Assembly (NCBI RefSeq): GCF_000227725.2 | Contig: NZ_MU255056.1 | Location: forward strand, 2,675,658-2,726,189 | DNA length: 50,532 nucleotides | DNA from: Thiorhodospira sibirica ATCC 700588 | Lineage (GTDB): Bacteria > Pseudomonadota > Gammaproteobacteria > Ectothiorhodospirales > Ectothiorhodospiraceae | Direction of reading: 5' to 3' | Shown: piece after piece, positions 1 through 8,999 of the stretch | Position numbering within the stretch: the stretch's first letter is position 1 | How the letters are laid out: each line of letters opens with the position of its first letter | Translations under genes and position numbers: made by a program | The notes under the pieces: generated by a model | The model's input: only the letters and a program-made list of their open reading frames with translations | The model's database searches: none | Told to the model about the DNA's origin: nothing

Positions 1-1
1 A

Positions 2-160
2 GGGTTTGTTTTGTTGCCGCGACGCTGGGTTGTTGAGCGGACCTTTGGCTGGCTGAACCACTCACGCCGTCTGAGCAAGGACTACGAGCGCTTGATGTCG
101 AGCAGCGAAGCCTGGATTTATCTCGCAATGATTCGACTGATGGCTAACCGCTTGGTTTGA
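2..160 (+). pseudogene. IS5-family transposase, C-terminal end (cut by window edge)
   Basis: The first bases read as the last 52 codons of a DDE transposase and end in TGA. The stretch [20 protein letters not shown] contains the catalytic glutamate region (W-V-V-E-R-T-F) typical of IS5-type transposases, followed by the usual helical C terminus ending N-R-L-V. The N-terminal part lies outside the window, so I cannot tell whether the full gene is intact. Bases after the stop (about 165-190) probably carry the element's right end, next to the IS4-type remnant that follows. Family assignment is by motif only. Confidence 0.75.
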
Positions 161-161
161 G

Positions 162-1089
162 GCGGTAGTTTCCAAACAGCTTCTGAGACGCTTGCTGAAG
201 AACCCGTTGGTGTGTCCAACCGAGATCATGCAGCCGTTGGCGATGGCCGAACTGGCGCAGGCGGCCCGTCACGATCAGACGGTGTGCCTGAGTCTGGATC
301 AAACCGATTTTGGGGATCGGATGGCGTTGCTGGTGTTGGCCTTGCGCGTGGGCGAGCGGGCGTTGCCGTTGGTTTGGTGGGCCAGGAAAGGCGCGGCGAA
401 CATCGGCTGTGCGGGCCAGAAGCCCTCCTGGAGACGGTGTTGGCTTGGCTGCCGGCTGGGGCGCGGGTGCTGCTGTTGGCGGATCGGTTCTACCCATCGG
501 CGACGTTGTTCGCGTGGTTGCATGCGCACGAATGGGGCTACCGGTTGCGCTTGAAGGGGAATCTGCGGTGGACACCGGCGTGGCGGAGACCACGACCGGG
601 GATTTGGCCAAGGGTGTGCGAGAAGCGTATTTCCGGGTGTGCGCCTGTTCGCCTCTGGGGTGGTGACCCACCTGGGAATTGTGCATGAATCCGGTCATCC
701 GGAGCCGTGGATGATTGCCATGGATGCGGATTCGACCCGTGCGCGCGTACTGGACTATGCCACGCGCTGGGGCATCGAGCCGATGTTCTCCGACTTCAAG
801 GGGCGAGGATTTGGCTTGGGGGATTCGCACCTGCGCCCTGCGGATCGTTTGGAACGCCGGGTGTTGATCATGGCCTTGGCGATGTATGGGTGTGTGCGCA
901 TTGGGCGCGAACAGGCGTGCCACCCTCCGACCCCGCTCGAAAAAAAACCAAGCACAGGACGATCCGAACCACTGGAGCTTCCGCAAGCTCGCCCGCAGCC
1001 TGGTTTCGTGGTTCACACGTGGCTTGCGCTACCTGATGCGCTGTCTGCAAAACGACCTGCCGCTGCCGGCTTTTCGTGCCCGTGAGTAA
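162..1089 (+). pseudogene. IS4-type transposase, multiply frameshifted
   Basis: One transposase can be followed through four reading-frame changes. About 162-410 gives the DDE motif around L-S-L-D-Q-T-D-F-G-D. About 410-570 gives the V-L-L-L-A-D-R-F-Y-P block. About 570-640 is a short linker. About 640-920 gives W-G-I-E-P-M-F-S-D-F-K-G-R-G-F, with the catalytic glutamate, and about 920-1089 the basic C terminus ending F-R-A-R-E. The breaks lie near 410, 570, 640 and 925, so no functional protein can be made. The N terminus appears lost where the preceding IS5 element abuts. This is an old, decaying insertion downstream of cheA, convergent with it. Confidence 0.75.
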
Positions 1090-1160
1090 ATTGATAGGTG
1101 GTAAGGGGCGCAGGGTTGCATGGCGCTCCATAGAATGCGGCATCAAGATGATGCCGTCAC

Positions 1161-1290
1161 GAAAAACTCCCCTCCTTTTTAAGGAGGGGTGGCGCGCAGC
1201 GCCGGGGTGGTTTAAAAAGCCTTAAAACCAACCCCCTCCCCGCCTGCGGCGGGACTCCCCCTTGGCAGGAGGGAGAGTTTTTGACGTGGC
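1161..1290 (+). repeat. Interspersed repeat, copy 1
   Basis: This 130-base unit is made of three GC-rich hairpin segments (CTCCTTTTTAAGGAG, GGCGCGCAGCGCC, CCCCGCCTGCGGCGGG) between A5 and T5 tracts, and it ends GTTTTTGACGTGGC. A second copy lies inverted at 30774-30910. Both sit between convergent genes. It encodes no protein. It may act as a bidirectional terminator or be a small non-autonomous element. A separate small hairpin, CGGCATC/GATGCCG, precedes it at 1138-1156. Confidence 0.8.
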
Positions 1291-1291
1291 G

Positions 1292-4036
1292 CTATGTGGT
1301 GGTATTGAGGGCGGTTATGCGGGTGTATTCCTGCATCCCTAAGACCAGGGTGCGCAGGTCTAAGACCAGTAGCACTGAGCCGTTGCCCAGCAGGGCGGTG
1401 CCGGAAAAGCCGTGGAGTTTGCCCAGAAAGCCTTCCATGGGTTTGAGGATGATTTCGATGCCTTCATGAAAGGCATCGACGATGACGCCGACCAGTTCTT
1501 CGCCGATACGAATCACCAAGACCGGGAGTTCTTCGCGTGCCCGGTGGTTTTCATGCAGATCAAGCAGTCGTGCCAGACGCACTAATGGCACGACCTGTTC
1601 GCGTAGCACAAAGGTTTCCTGGTGTTTGATGATATTGATGGCTCGCGGGTTGATTTTGACGGTTTCGGAAACCACGTCAATGGGTACGCCAAAGCGCTGT
1701 TCGGCGACGGTGACGCCCATTACCTGGGTGACGGTCATGGACAGCGGCAGACTGAGTTTGACCTGGGTTCCCTGACCCAGTGTGCTGCTCAGTCGCAGGC
1801 TGCCGCCGGAGGCGTTGACTGCCTGGCGCACCACATCCATGCCCACGCCGCGCCCGGAAAGGTCTGACACAATGGCCGCTGTGGAAAAACCGGGCAGCAA
1901 GACCAGTTGAATGGCCTCTTCATCGGTGATTGCTTCCAGGCGTTCTTCGGATAATAAGCCCTTTTCAAAGGCTTTGAGTTTGACAATCTGGGGGTCAATG
2001 CCCTTGCCATCGTCGGTGATGTCAATGATCACCCGGTCGTTGTCCGGGTAAGCCTTGATGCGGATGGTGCCTTCCTCGGGTTTGCCGGCGGCCTTGCGCT
2101 GCTCGGGCAGTTCGATGCCATGATCAATGCTGTTGCGCAGGATATGGATCAAGGGATCGGCCAGCGACTCGATGATGTTTTTATCGGCCTCGGTTTCCTC
2201 GCCTTCTACCACCAGATTGATGCGTTTGTTGAGCTTGCGGGACAAATCGCGCACCAGGCGCGGAAAACGCTGAAAAATATTAGAAACAGGGAGCATCCGC
2301 ACCTGCATGATGGCGCCTTGCAATTCCTGGCTGATGCGATGCACGATGCTGTATTGCTCCTTGATCTCGCGGGATAATTCGCGCACGCCGAATTGTTGCT
2401 CGGCGCGGTTGGCCAGATAGGGCAGGGCATTTTTGGCCACCACCAGCTCGCCGATGAGATCCATGAGCAGGTCAATGCGCGCCTGATCAATCTTTAATAC
2501 CTTGGGAATCAATTGTTCGCGGCGTGTCCCATCGGCGGCGCTGGCCGCACTGCCGCCTTCGGCTTTGTGGCTGATGGGGCTGGTGCTCTCCTCGGCGGTG
2601 TCTTCTTCCAGGGGGAGATGCATGGCAATATCGCTTAAGATGTCGCCGAGCAGATTCACCAGGGTTTCGCTGCTTTTGTGTTCCAGGGCGCTTTCGCGGC
2701 ATTCTGCGACCTCATCAACCAGATCGACCAGCCCCACATAGCGCAGCGCGTTGCTGACGGTTTCGCTCATTGACAAAATCCGCCCGCGCCAGCATTCCTC
2801 TTCCACCGGAATCACCAAAATGGCCAACTGCGTTTGCAACAGGGCGGCAAAGCTGGCCCATTCTGCGGGGCTGACCTCGCGTGTTTTATGAAGTGTGACG
2901 GTGCCCTGTGTCGAGGATGCCCGCGCTGAGGAATCTGCCGCTGTCTGTTCATCGGCATGCCTTTGCAGGGGTATCCAGTCCGGAGCTTGCTGGGTACGCA
3001 TCGCATCGAGCAAAGCCTGTAGCACGGGGCGCTCGGGCTGGGTCTTGAGCAGGCACTGTAGCCAACGCAGGATGGAGGCGGGCCAGGATTCGGGATTGGC
3101 CAATGCCAGCAGCGTCTGGGCGGCACGTTCCAGGCTGGCCAGATCGTTTTGCGCAAGCCATGTTTGTGCCTCTTCCATAAAGTCTTCATAGACCGGCCCC
3201 TCGTTCGGGGTGCCGGTGGGGATGACATAATCCAGTGCATGCAGCGGGGTGATTTCAACTGCTTCGGCCATGTAACGGAAATGTTCCACCAAGGCGCTGC
3301 GTTCACTATCACAGACCAGGCGCAAATCCAGGCTGCACTGATAGGGGTCGAGTTCTGTCGGGGGCGGTAAGGGGGCGGTCAGGGCAATCGCCCGACCAAC
3401 CACCCCAGGGGCATTGCAGACCACAAACAGGGGGTCTTCACCGCTAAAAAAAGCGTCGCGTATGGGGCGGTAACGTACTCCGAACAGGGGTGACGAGGGT
3501 TCACCGTCGGGGCGGCCTTCGGCATCGACGCCCAGGGTGCGCAGATAAAACCCCACGCGCTGGCTTTCGGGCAGGTCTTTAAGCCACGCCACCGATTTGA
3601 CCGGCGGGGCACTCGCCGTTGCAGAGCTTAGGTCGGCCTCCTCATCGCTTTCTTTGGGCACCAGGGCGCGCAGCCGAACGGCCAAGGCCTGCGAAGGCTC
3701 CTCGGCATCCGCTGGCAGCGCCTCGTCGGTTTCCAGGACATCAATCCACAAAGACACCAGATCGAAGGTGGCCAGCAATAAATCACCGATTTCGGCGCTG
3801 TAGCTCAGGCGATGGTCACGCAAGGCATCCAGCAAATCCTCCGCCGCATGCACCAGCCGCGTCATGGGGAGAAAATCAAACAGGCCCGAGGCCCCTTTGA
3901 TGGTGTGTACGGCGCGAAAGACCTCATCAATCACCGCGCTATCATCGGGGTGACGCTCCAGTTGCAACAAACCACGACCGGTGGTTTCCAGCAGGTCACG
4001 GCTTTCGCTGATAAATTGTGCCAGTATCGGTGTCAT
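1292..4036 (-). CDS. cheA: Chemotaxis histidine kinase CheA
   Basis: This histidine kinase autophosphorylates and passes phosphate to CheY and CheB. It is 914 residues long, larger than the usual 650-750. An N-terminal Hpt domain carries the phosphorylated histidine in AVHTIKGASG (His44). A long, poorly conserved central part (about 130-510) includes a second helical Hpt-like segment without an obvious site histidine. Then come the dimerisation helices (K-I-D-Q-A-R-I-D-L-L-M-D), the ATPase N box (ILRNSIDHGIE), the G boxes (DDGKGID, GRGVGMDVV), and a C-terminal CheW-like domain. I see no clear P2 domain for CheY docking. It is the last gene of the che operon, 11 bases after cheY. Confidence 0.95.
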   Translation of the reverse strand: MTPILAQFISESRDLLETTGRGLLQLERHPDDSAVIDEVFRAVHTIKGASGLFDFLPMTRLVHAAEDLLDALRDHRLSYSAEIGDLLLATFDLVSLWIDVLETDEALPADAEEPSQALAVRLRALVPKESDEEADLSSATASAPPVKSVAWLKDLPESQRVGFYLRTLGVDAEGRPDGEPSSPLFGVRYRPIRDAFFSGEDPLFVVCNAPGVVGRAIALTAPLPPPTELDPYQCSLDLRLVCDSERSALVEHFRYMAEAVEITPLHALDYVIPTGTPNEGPVYEDFMEEAQTWLAQNDLASLERAAQTLLALANPESWPASILRWLQCLLKTQPERPVLQALLDAMRTQQAPDWIPLQRHADEQTAADSSARASSTQGTVTLHKTREVSPAEWASFAALLQTQLAILVIPVEEECWRGRILSMSETVSNALRYVGLVDLVDEVAECRESALEHKSSETLVNLLGDILSDIAMHLPLEEDTAEESTSPISHKAEGGSAASAADGTRREQLIPKVLKIDQARIDLLMDLIGELVVAKNALPYLANRAEQQFGVRELSREIKEQYSIVHRISQELQGAIMQVRMLPVSNIFQRFPRLVRDLSRKLNKRINLVVEGEETEADKNIIESLADPLIHILRNSIDHGIELPEQRKAAGKPEEGTIRIKAYPDNDRVIIDITDDGKGIDPQIVKLKAFEKGLLSEERLEAITDEEAIQLVLLPGFSTAAIVSDLSGRGVGMDVVRQAVNASGGSLRLSSTLGQGTQVKLSLPLSMTVTQVMGVTVAEQRFGVPIDVVSETVKINPRAINIIKHQETFVLREQVVPLVRLARLLDLHENHRAREELPVLVIRIGEELVGVIVDAFHEGIEIILKPMEGFLGKLHGFSGTALLGNGSVLLVLDLRTLVLGMQEYTRITALNTTT

Positions 4037-4047
4037 GGAAATTAGCC

Positions 4048-4416
4048 TTAGCCTTCCCCGGTGAGCATGCGCACCTCAAGGATGAGTTTGTCTGGATTGA
4101 CGGGCTTGACCAGATAATCATTGGCGCCAGCGGCAAAGGCACGGTTGGCGTCTTTTTTTTTGGCCTCGGTGCTGATCATGACGATGGGAATATGCGCCAA
4201 GGTCCGCTCCTGGCGAAATTTGGTCACGGTGGTATAGCCATCCATGACCGGCATATTCACGTCGCACAGCACGAGATCGAAGTGGTGTGAGAGCGCTTTT
4301 TCCAGACCTTCCAGGCCGTTGGTGGCCTCATCGACATAAAAGCCCTCGGCTTCCAGCACTTGACGCACATATAAACGCACGGTGGCGGCATCATCAATCA
4401 CCAGGATTTGTTTCAT
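4048..4416 (-). CDS. cheY: CheY-type response regulator
   Basis: This is a stand-alone receiver domain of about 122 residues. The acidic pocket (DD in LVIDDAATVR), the phosphoacceptor Asp in LCDVNMPVMDG, the switch Thr/Ser region (V-M-I-S-T-E) and the Lys in LVKPV are all present, so it should be phosphorylatable. Lying between cheR and cheA, it is the natural output of CheA and may bind FliM or an alternative target. The start is ambiguous: ATG at 4416 has an AGGGG ribosome binding site with good spacing, while ATG at 4422, two codons upstream, does not. The upstream cheR stop is only 9 bases away. Confidence 0.92.
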   Translation of the reverse strand: MKQILVIDDAATVRLYVRQVLEAEGFYVDEATNGLEGLEKALSHHFDLVLCDVNMPVMDGYTTVTKFRQERTLAHIPIVMISTEAKKKDANRAFAAGANDYLVKPVNPDKLILEVRMLTGEG

Positions 4417-4425
4417 CACCATCCC

Positions 4426-5271
4426 CTACAGCGGTTTTTGGTACACGATGGCCTCTGGAAACTTGCGCACCGTAAACAACGAAGAAATGCGGCTCATCGA
4501 TTCCGAATGCCCCAGACAGATAAACCCGCCGGGATTGAGCGCACCAAAAAACACTTCTGCGGCCTCGCGCCGCGAAATATCATCAAAATAAATCAACAAG
4601 TTGCGGCAAAAGATGATGTCAAAGCCCCGGTATTGTCGAGTGGTGGCGCGATCCGAGAGATTCACCTGGGTAAATTCCACCGAGCCACGCAAATCCTCAA
4701 TGATCTGATGTTCCTGATTCCCGACCGGTTTGAAATATTTGCGCAACAGGTTGGGCGGGAGATTCTGTAAAGAGCGGGTGCCATAGCGCCCTTCTCGTGC
4801 CAGATCAAGGATTTTGGTATCAATATCCGAGGCGACGATCTCGATATCCCATTCATCCACCTGCGGCCAGTATTCCAGCAGCCAGATGGCAATGGAGTAA
4901 GGCTCTTCCCCCGAGGAGCTGGGAATCGACCAGATCTTGATCGGGCGCTTGGCGGCGCGATAGGCGGTAAGCTCGGGCAGCATTGAACGCACCATGCAGC
5001 GAAACTGGTAATCCTCGCGAAAGAAATAAGTCTCGTTGACCGTCATCGCGTTGATCAGGGTTTGCAATTCCCGTCCTGATGCCTCAAAGCGCAGATTCAT
5101 GAAATAGGCATGAAAGCTGTCTACGCCGGTTTTGGCCATGCGCTCTAAAATGCGCTTATCGACGAAATAGCGCTTGCTTTCTTCAAAGTAAATGCCTGTC
5201 TTACGATAAAAATATTCCCGAAACTTAAGAAATTCTTCATTCGTGATCACAGGCTCAGGCTGGCCATGCAT
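4426..5271 (-). CDS. cheR: Chemoreceptor methyltransferase CheR
   Basis: This enzyme transfers methyl groups from S-adenosylmethionine to glutamates of the receptor. It is 281 residues, normal for the family. The N-terminal helical domain contains NAMTVNETYFFRE. The SAM-binding loop reads WSIPSSSGEEPYSIA, where the common form is W-S-A-G-C-S-T-G-E-E-P. D-I-I-F-C-R-N-L-L-I-Y-F follows. The ATG at 5271 is chosen because GGGGGTG sits just upstream. A longer in-frame reading would overlap the neighbouring HEAT gene and lacks conservation. It lies between the HEAT-repeat gene and cheY. Confidence 0.94.
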   Translation of the reverse strand: MHGQPEPVITNEEFLKFREYFYRKTGIYFEESKRYFVDKRILERMAKTGVDSFHAYFMNLRFEASGRELQTLINAMTVNETYFFREDYQFRCMVRSMLPELTAYRAAKRPIKIWSIPSSSGEEPYSIAIWLLEYWPQVDEWDIEIVASDIDTKILDLAREGRYGTRSLQNLPPNLLRKYFKPVGNQEHQIIEDLRGSVEFTQVNLSDRATTRQYRGFDIIFCRNLLIYFDDISRREAAEVFFGALNPGGFICLGHSESMSRISSLFTVRKFPEAIVYQKPL

Positions 5272-5329
5272 AACACCCCCACCGCCGCGTTTCAGGTCTG
5301 TATCAAGATACAAGCAGGCATCTCTCCGC

Positions 5330-5959
5330 TCAGTTTGGATTGGCGCCACGGATCCGTCGGATCGCGATATCGGCGGCGAAGCGTAAAAATGGGTCATTGG
5401 CAAACCGTCCCGGCAAGGCGTCAATGCTTGCAATCATTTCTGGTGAGCCCACCTCGGCCAATAAATCCACGGCGGTGGCGCACACGTTGATGTGAGTGTC
5501 TTCCTCAATGACCCCCAGCAGCCACTCCGGGGTCATCGGGTGACATAAGGATTCGAGCACATTCACGGTAAAAATACGCACATCGGAATCCGGGTCATGC
5601 AACATATCCTGCATATATGGGGCCAAGGCATCGGGCATCTGGCGCAGCGCCTCAATGACTCCATTGCGCAAGGCCGCATCTTCGCTTTTTAACAGCGGAA
5701 TCAGCCCCTTGACGGCGGCATTGTTATTGATGCGGATGAGGCTGGTAAACAGGGCATCGCGCACCGCCATGTTTTGCTCTTCTTCCAGACAGCGGCACAG
5801 GATTTCGGCGGCCTCGCTGTGTTCGCTCAGATCCAGCGCGGCCCAGCGGCGAATATCAGGTTTATCGGAACGCAATTGTTCCAGCAAGCCCGACAGATCA
5901 CGCGCACTGTGACGGTGTTCCTCCGGGGGCGCTGAAACCGTTTTTTTGATCAAAGCCAT
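5330..5959 (-). CDS. HEAT-repeat protein of the chemosensory operon
   Basis: This 209-residue, mostly helical protein has about four to five HEAT/armadillo-like repeats. They can be seen as recurring segments such as DIRRWAALDLSEH, MAVRDALFTSLIRIN, ALRNGVIEALRQM and DVRIFTVNVLESL. No catalytic motif, signal peptide or membrane segment is visible. It sits between cheB and cheR with a GAGG ribosome binding site. HEAT proteins occur in some chemosensory clusters and are thought to be adaptors, which is the most I can infer. It may hold CheR or CheB on the array. Confidence 0.8.
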   Translation of the reverse strand: MALIKKTVSAPPEEHRHSARDLSGLLEQLRSDKPDIRRWAALDLSEHSEAAEILCRCLEEEQNMAVRDALFTSLIRINNNAAVKGLIPLLKSEDAALRNGVIEALRQMPDALAPYMQDMLHDPDSDVRIFTVNVLESLCHPMTPEWLLGVIEEDTHINVCATAVDLLAEVGSPEMIASIDALPGRFANDPFLRFAADIAIRRIRGANPN

Positions 5960-6058
5960 GTGTACGACCTCAACGTAATAGGGATTGCCGGTCAGTAGTA
6001 AGGTATGCCGCCACCGTCATGCGCTTATTTGCTCCGGCGATGTGACACCGGCCCCGCA

Positions 6059-7132
6059 CTAGGCCGAGGCCCAGCGATTCAGATGGCGCGCCACCTCATC
6101 ACTGCGGCAGATAACATCCGCCCCGCCACGGGCAATCAATTCCGCCGGCATCCCAAAGACCACCGCCGAATCCTCCGATTCAGCGATACAGCGCCCGCCG
6201 CGTTTGCGCACCTCGGTCATGGCATCGGCCCCATCATAGCCCATGCCGGTGAGCATCACGCCGATTAACTGTTCAGCCGGATAATGCTCCAGGGCACTGC
6301 GCACCATCAGCTCGACCGACGGATGCCACAGATGCTGCGAAGATTCCGGACGCGGCAACAGCATCGGCCCGCTAGAGCGGCGGGTAAACACCAGATCCCC
6401 GCCCCCACGGGCGACGTAGATATAGCCCGGCTGTACTGGCGTAAGCGCCGTGACCTCCACCACCTCCAGCGCACATAAATCATTCATCCGCTGGGCAAAG
6501 GTGTGGGTGAAATTCGGGGGCATGTGCTGGCAGACCACCACCGGGAAGGGATAATCCGCCCCCAGCAGCGGTAAAATCTCTTCTAAAGTACGCGGCCCGC
6601 CGGTGGAAACACCGATCAACACCACATGCATCTCCAGCTTGCCCGAGGTTTTTGCCGTGGTGCTGCGGGTGGTGCGGGTTGAGGCCGCCTTGGTATTGGC
6701 CTCGCGAATCCGTTGCGTGAGTCCTTTCACGCTGCGCAACTTGGCCCGGGCCGCTGCTCGCACCTTGGCGACAATCTCCTGACCGACCTTGTCGATGTTA
6801 AGCGAAATGGTGCCGCCGGGCTTGGCGACATAATCAATCGCCCCCATATTCAGGGCCTCAAAGGTCGCCAAGGCACCCTTTTCTGTCAGCGAAGACACCA
6901 TGATCACTGGCGTGGGCCGCTCCACCATGATATGTGACAGGCAGGTCAGCCCGTCCATCTCCGGCATATTGATATCCAGGGTGATCACATCCGGCTCAAA
7001 GGATTTAAGCTCCTCCAGGGCCTCCTTACCATTACGGCAGGTGGCGATGCGAAAATTACCCTCTGCCTCAAACAGCGTCACCAGATGACGGCGCATCAAG
7101 GCCGAGTCTTCGACAATCAACAGCTTGATCAC
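6059..7132 (-). CDS. cheB: Chemoreceptor methylesterase CheB
   Basis: This enzyme removes methyl groups from the receptor when phosphorylated by CheA. It is 357 residues. The N-terminal receiver domain has its phosphoacceptor at Asp53 in ITLDINMPEMDG and its Lys in YVAKPGG. A variable Thr/Lys/Arg-rich linker (about 135-167) follows. The C-terminal esterase domain shows the Ser176 (IGVSTGGPRTL), His203 (CQHMPPNF) and Asp300 (TGMGYDGADAM) triad. The start is GTG at 7132, overlapping the cheW stop as GTGA, so the two are translationally coupled. Confidence 0.96.
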   Translation of the reverse strand: MIKLLIVEDSALMRRHLVTLFEAEGNFRIATCRNGKEALEELKSFEPDVITLDINMPEMDGLTCLSHIMVERPTPVIMVSSLTEKGALATFEALNMGAIDYVAKPGGTISLNIDKVGQEIVAKVRAAARAKLRSVKGLTQRIREANTKAASTRTTRSTTAKTSGKLEMHVVLIGVSTGGPRTLEEILPLLGADYPFPVVVCQHMPPNFTHTFAQRMNDLCALEVVEVTALTPVQPGYIYVARGGGDLVFTRRSSGPMLLPRPESSQHLWHPSVELMVRSALEHYPAEQLIGVMLTGMGYDGADAMTEVRKRGGRCIAESEDSAVVFGMPAELIARGGADVICRSDEVARHLNRWASA

Positions 7133-8964
7133 AGCGCATCCTCGGCAGATTGAGCCACGGCATCAGCGGGTTCAGCCGGTGCCGGGGCTGCCGGTTTGGC
7201 CGGAGGTGCTGGCGGTGGGGCCGCCTCTGCGGGTTTAACTGGCACTGCAGGTTTAGCCGAGGCGGCTGCCGGCGCTGCGGGTTTGGCCGGAGGTGCTGGC
7301 GGTGGTGCCGCCTCTGCAGGTTTAACCGGCGCTGCCGGTGTCGGGCTGGCGGGTTTTTCTACCGACGCGCGCGCTGCACCGTTGGCACCGTTACCATTGC
7401 CATTAAAGCCTTGGCCGACCGCAACCTTGGATAAGACCTCAATCTCGTGGGCATCCATCATCTGGTCCACATCCAGCAGCAGGATCATGCGATGCTGCGC
7501 TTCCAGATTGGCGACGCGCTGAATGATTTCGGCCTGTTCGCTGGAAAGGCGCGGGGCGGGGCCTATAACGGCCTTGGGCACCTTCAGCACCTCCGAGACA
7601 GAATCGACGATAAAGCCGGTGCGCGTCCCGTTGATCAAAAACACCATGATGCGCTGGCGGTCATTGCGGGTCATATCCGGCAGACCGAAACGCCGCCGCT
7701 GATCCACCACCGGCAACACCGTGCCGCGCAGATTAATGACCCCTTCGACAAAGACCGGCGCCTTGGGAACCCGCGTCAAGACCTCGGGCACGCGCACAAT
7801 CTCCTGTACAGAAGCAATCGGCACGCCGAATTCCTCATGCGCCAGCCGAAACACCACCATCTGCTCATCATCATCCATCACATAACTGCTCTCATCATCC
7901 AGGGTGCCCTCGTGGGCGGTGTCTTCGGTGTCTTTCATGGATTCCACAGTCTTGATGGCCTCATGAATGCTCTTGTGATTAAACATGCGCTCGGCGGATA
8001 AAATGGACACCAGGCGCTTGCCGCCATCAATGCGGCAGATCGATTCGATCTCCTGAATATCCTGATTGCGCGCCAGCAGCCCCGGCATCTCATCGACAAT
8101 CGAGCGTTGCACCCGCAACACCTCGTTGACCGTATCCATCACAATCCCCACCGACACGCCTTCATCCAGCGAAATCACCACAATGCGATTATGCTCAGAC
8201 AAGGCCTCCATCGGCAGATTAAACATCAGCCGCAGACTGACCAACGGCAACAGGCGATTGCGCAGCGTCATGATACCCAGCACATGCGAGCGGGAATTGG
8301 GTACCTGCATGATATGCTCAGGCACCTGCACAATCTCTTGCACCCGCTCAATGGCAATGGCGTATTCCTGCTCGGCCACGACAAAACTCACCAACTGCAA
8401 CTCATCGTTATTGGCGCGGCCAAGCATATCGTGATGCTGCGCACTCCCGCCCTGCATCAAGGCCAGGCTGGAAGCATCGCGCATATTTGCGGAAAGCTCG
8501 GCAAATTCACGCTCAATCAGGGCGGAAAAATCCAGAATCATGATCATCTCATGACCGCCGGCGTTATTGATCACCCCTTCGAGAAAATCGCTGTTGACGG
8601 TGGACTGAATGCTGGTCACATCTTCAATGTGTTGAGGTTCCACCGAAATCACGCTGGCCACCCGGTCAACCACAAAGCCGACCGGGATACCATGATCAAT
8701 CACCAGCACACGGGTACTGTCATCATCTTCACGCACCGAAAAATTAAAGATATGGCGCAGGCTGATGATCGGTAGCACCTGCCCGCGCAGGTTGGAAAGC
8801 CCTTTTAAACTGGGCGGTGACAAGGGAACGGCCATCACCTCCGGGGCACGAATGATCTCACGCACCGGGGCCATGGGCACGGCAAAGACCTCCTTATCCA
8901 CCAAAAAGGTGACAAACTGGCGGTTTTCGCCTTGTTCCGATAAATCCTCTGTGCTGGCTTGCAT
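7129..8964 (-). CDS. cheW: Triple-domain CheW coupling protein with Ala/Pro-rich tail
   Basis: CheW couples receptors to CheA. Here a 611-residue protein strings three CheW domains together (about 15-155, 190-330 and 370-500). Each has the R-G-x-x-L-P or equivalent core: NLRGQVLPIISL, TLRNRLLPLVSL, NLRGTVLPVVD. The middle domain has R-N-R in place of R-G-x. A Gly/Asn linker leads to a tail of about 80 residues rich in Ala, Pro and Lys, built from a 29-residue repeat (87 bases, 7193 and 7280). Single CheW proteins have about 160 residues, so this is an unusual scaffold. It is coupled to cheB and follows the MCP gene; GGGAGAAG precedes the ATG. Confidence 0.92.
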   Translation of the reverse strand: MQASTEDLSEQGENRQFVTFLVDKEVFAVPMAPVREIIRAPEVMAVPLSPPSLKGLSNLRGQVLPIISLRHIFNFSVREDDDSTRVLVIDHGIPVGFVVDRVASVISVEPQHIEDVTSIQSTVNSDFLEGVINNAGGHEMIMILDFSALIEREFAELSANMRDASSLALMQGGSAQHHDMLGRANNDELQLVSFVVAEQEYAIAIERVQEIVQVPEHIMQVPNSRSHVLGIMTLRNRLLPLVSLRLMFNLPMEALSEHNRIVVISLDEGVSVGIVMDTVNEVLRVQRSIVDEMPGLLARNQDIQEIESICRIDGGKRLVSILSAERMFNHKSIHEAIKTVESMKDTEDTAHEGTLDDESSYVMDDDEQMVVFRLAHEEFGVPIASVQEIVRVPEVLTRVPKAPVFVEGVINLRGTVLPVVDQRRRFGLPDMTRNDRQRIMVFLINGTRTGFIVDSVSEVLKVPKAVIGPAPRLSSEQAEIIQRVANLEAQHRMILLLDVDQMMDAHEIEVLSKVAVGQGFNGNGNGANGAARASVEKPASPTPAAPVKPAEAAPPPAPPAKPAAPAAASAKPAVPVKPAEAAPPPAPPAKPAAPAPAEPADAVAQSAEDAL

Positions 8965-8999
8965 ATTCTTCTCCCGAAGGCATCGGTAAATGGCGATGA

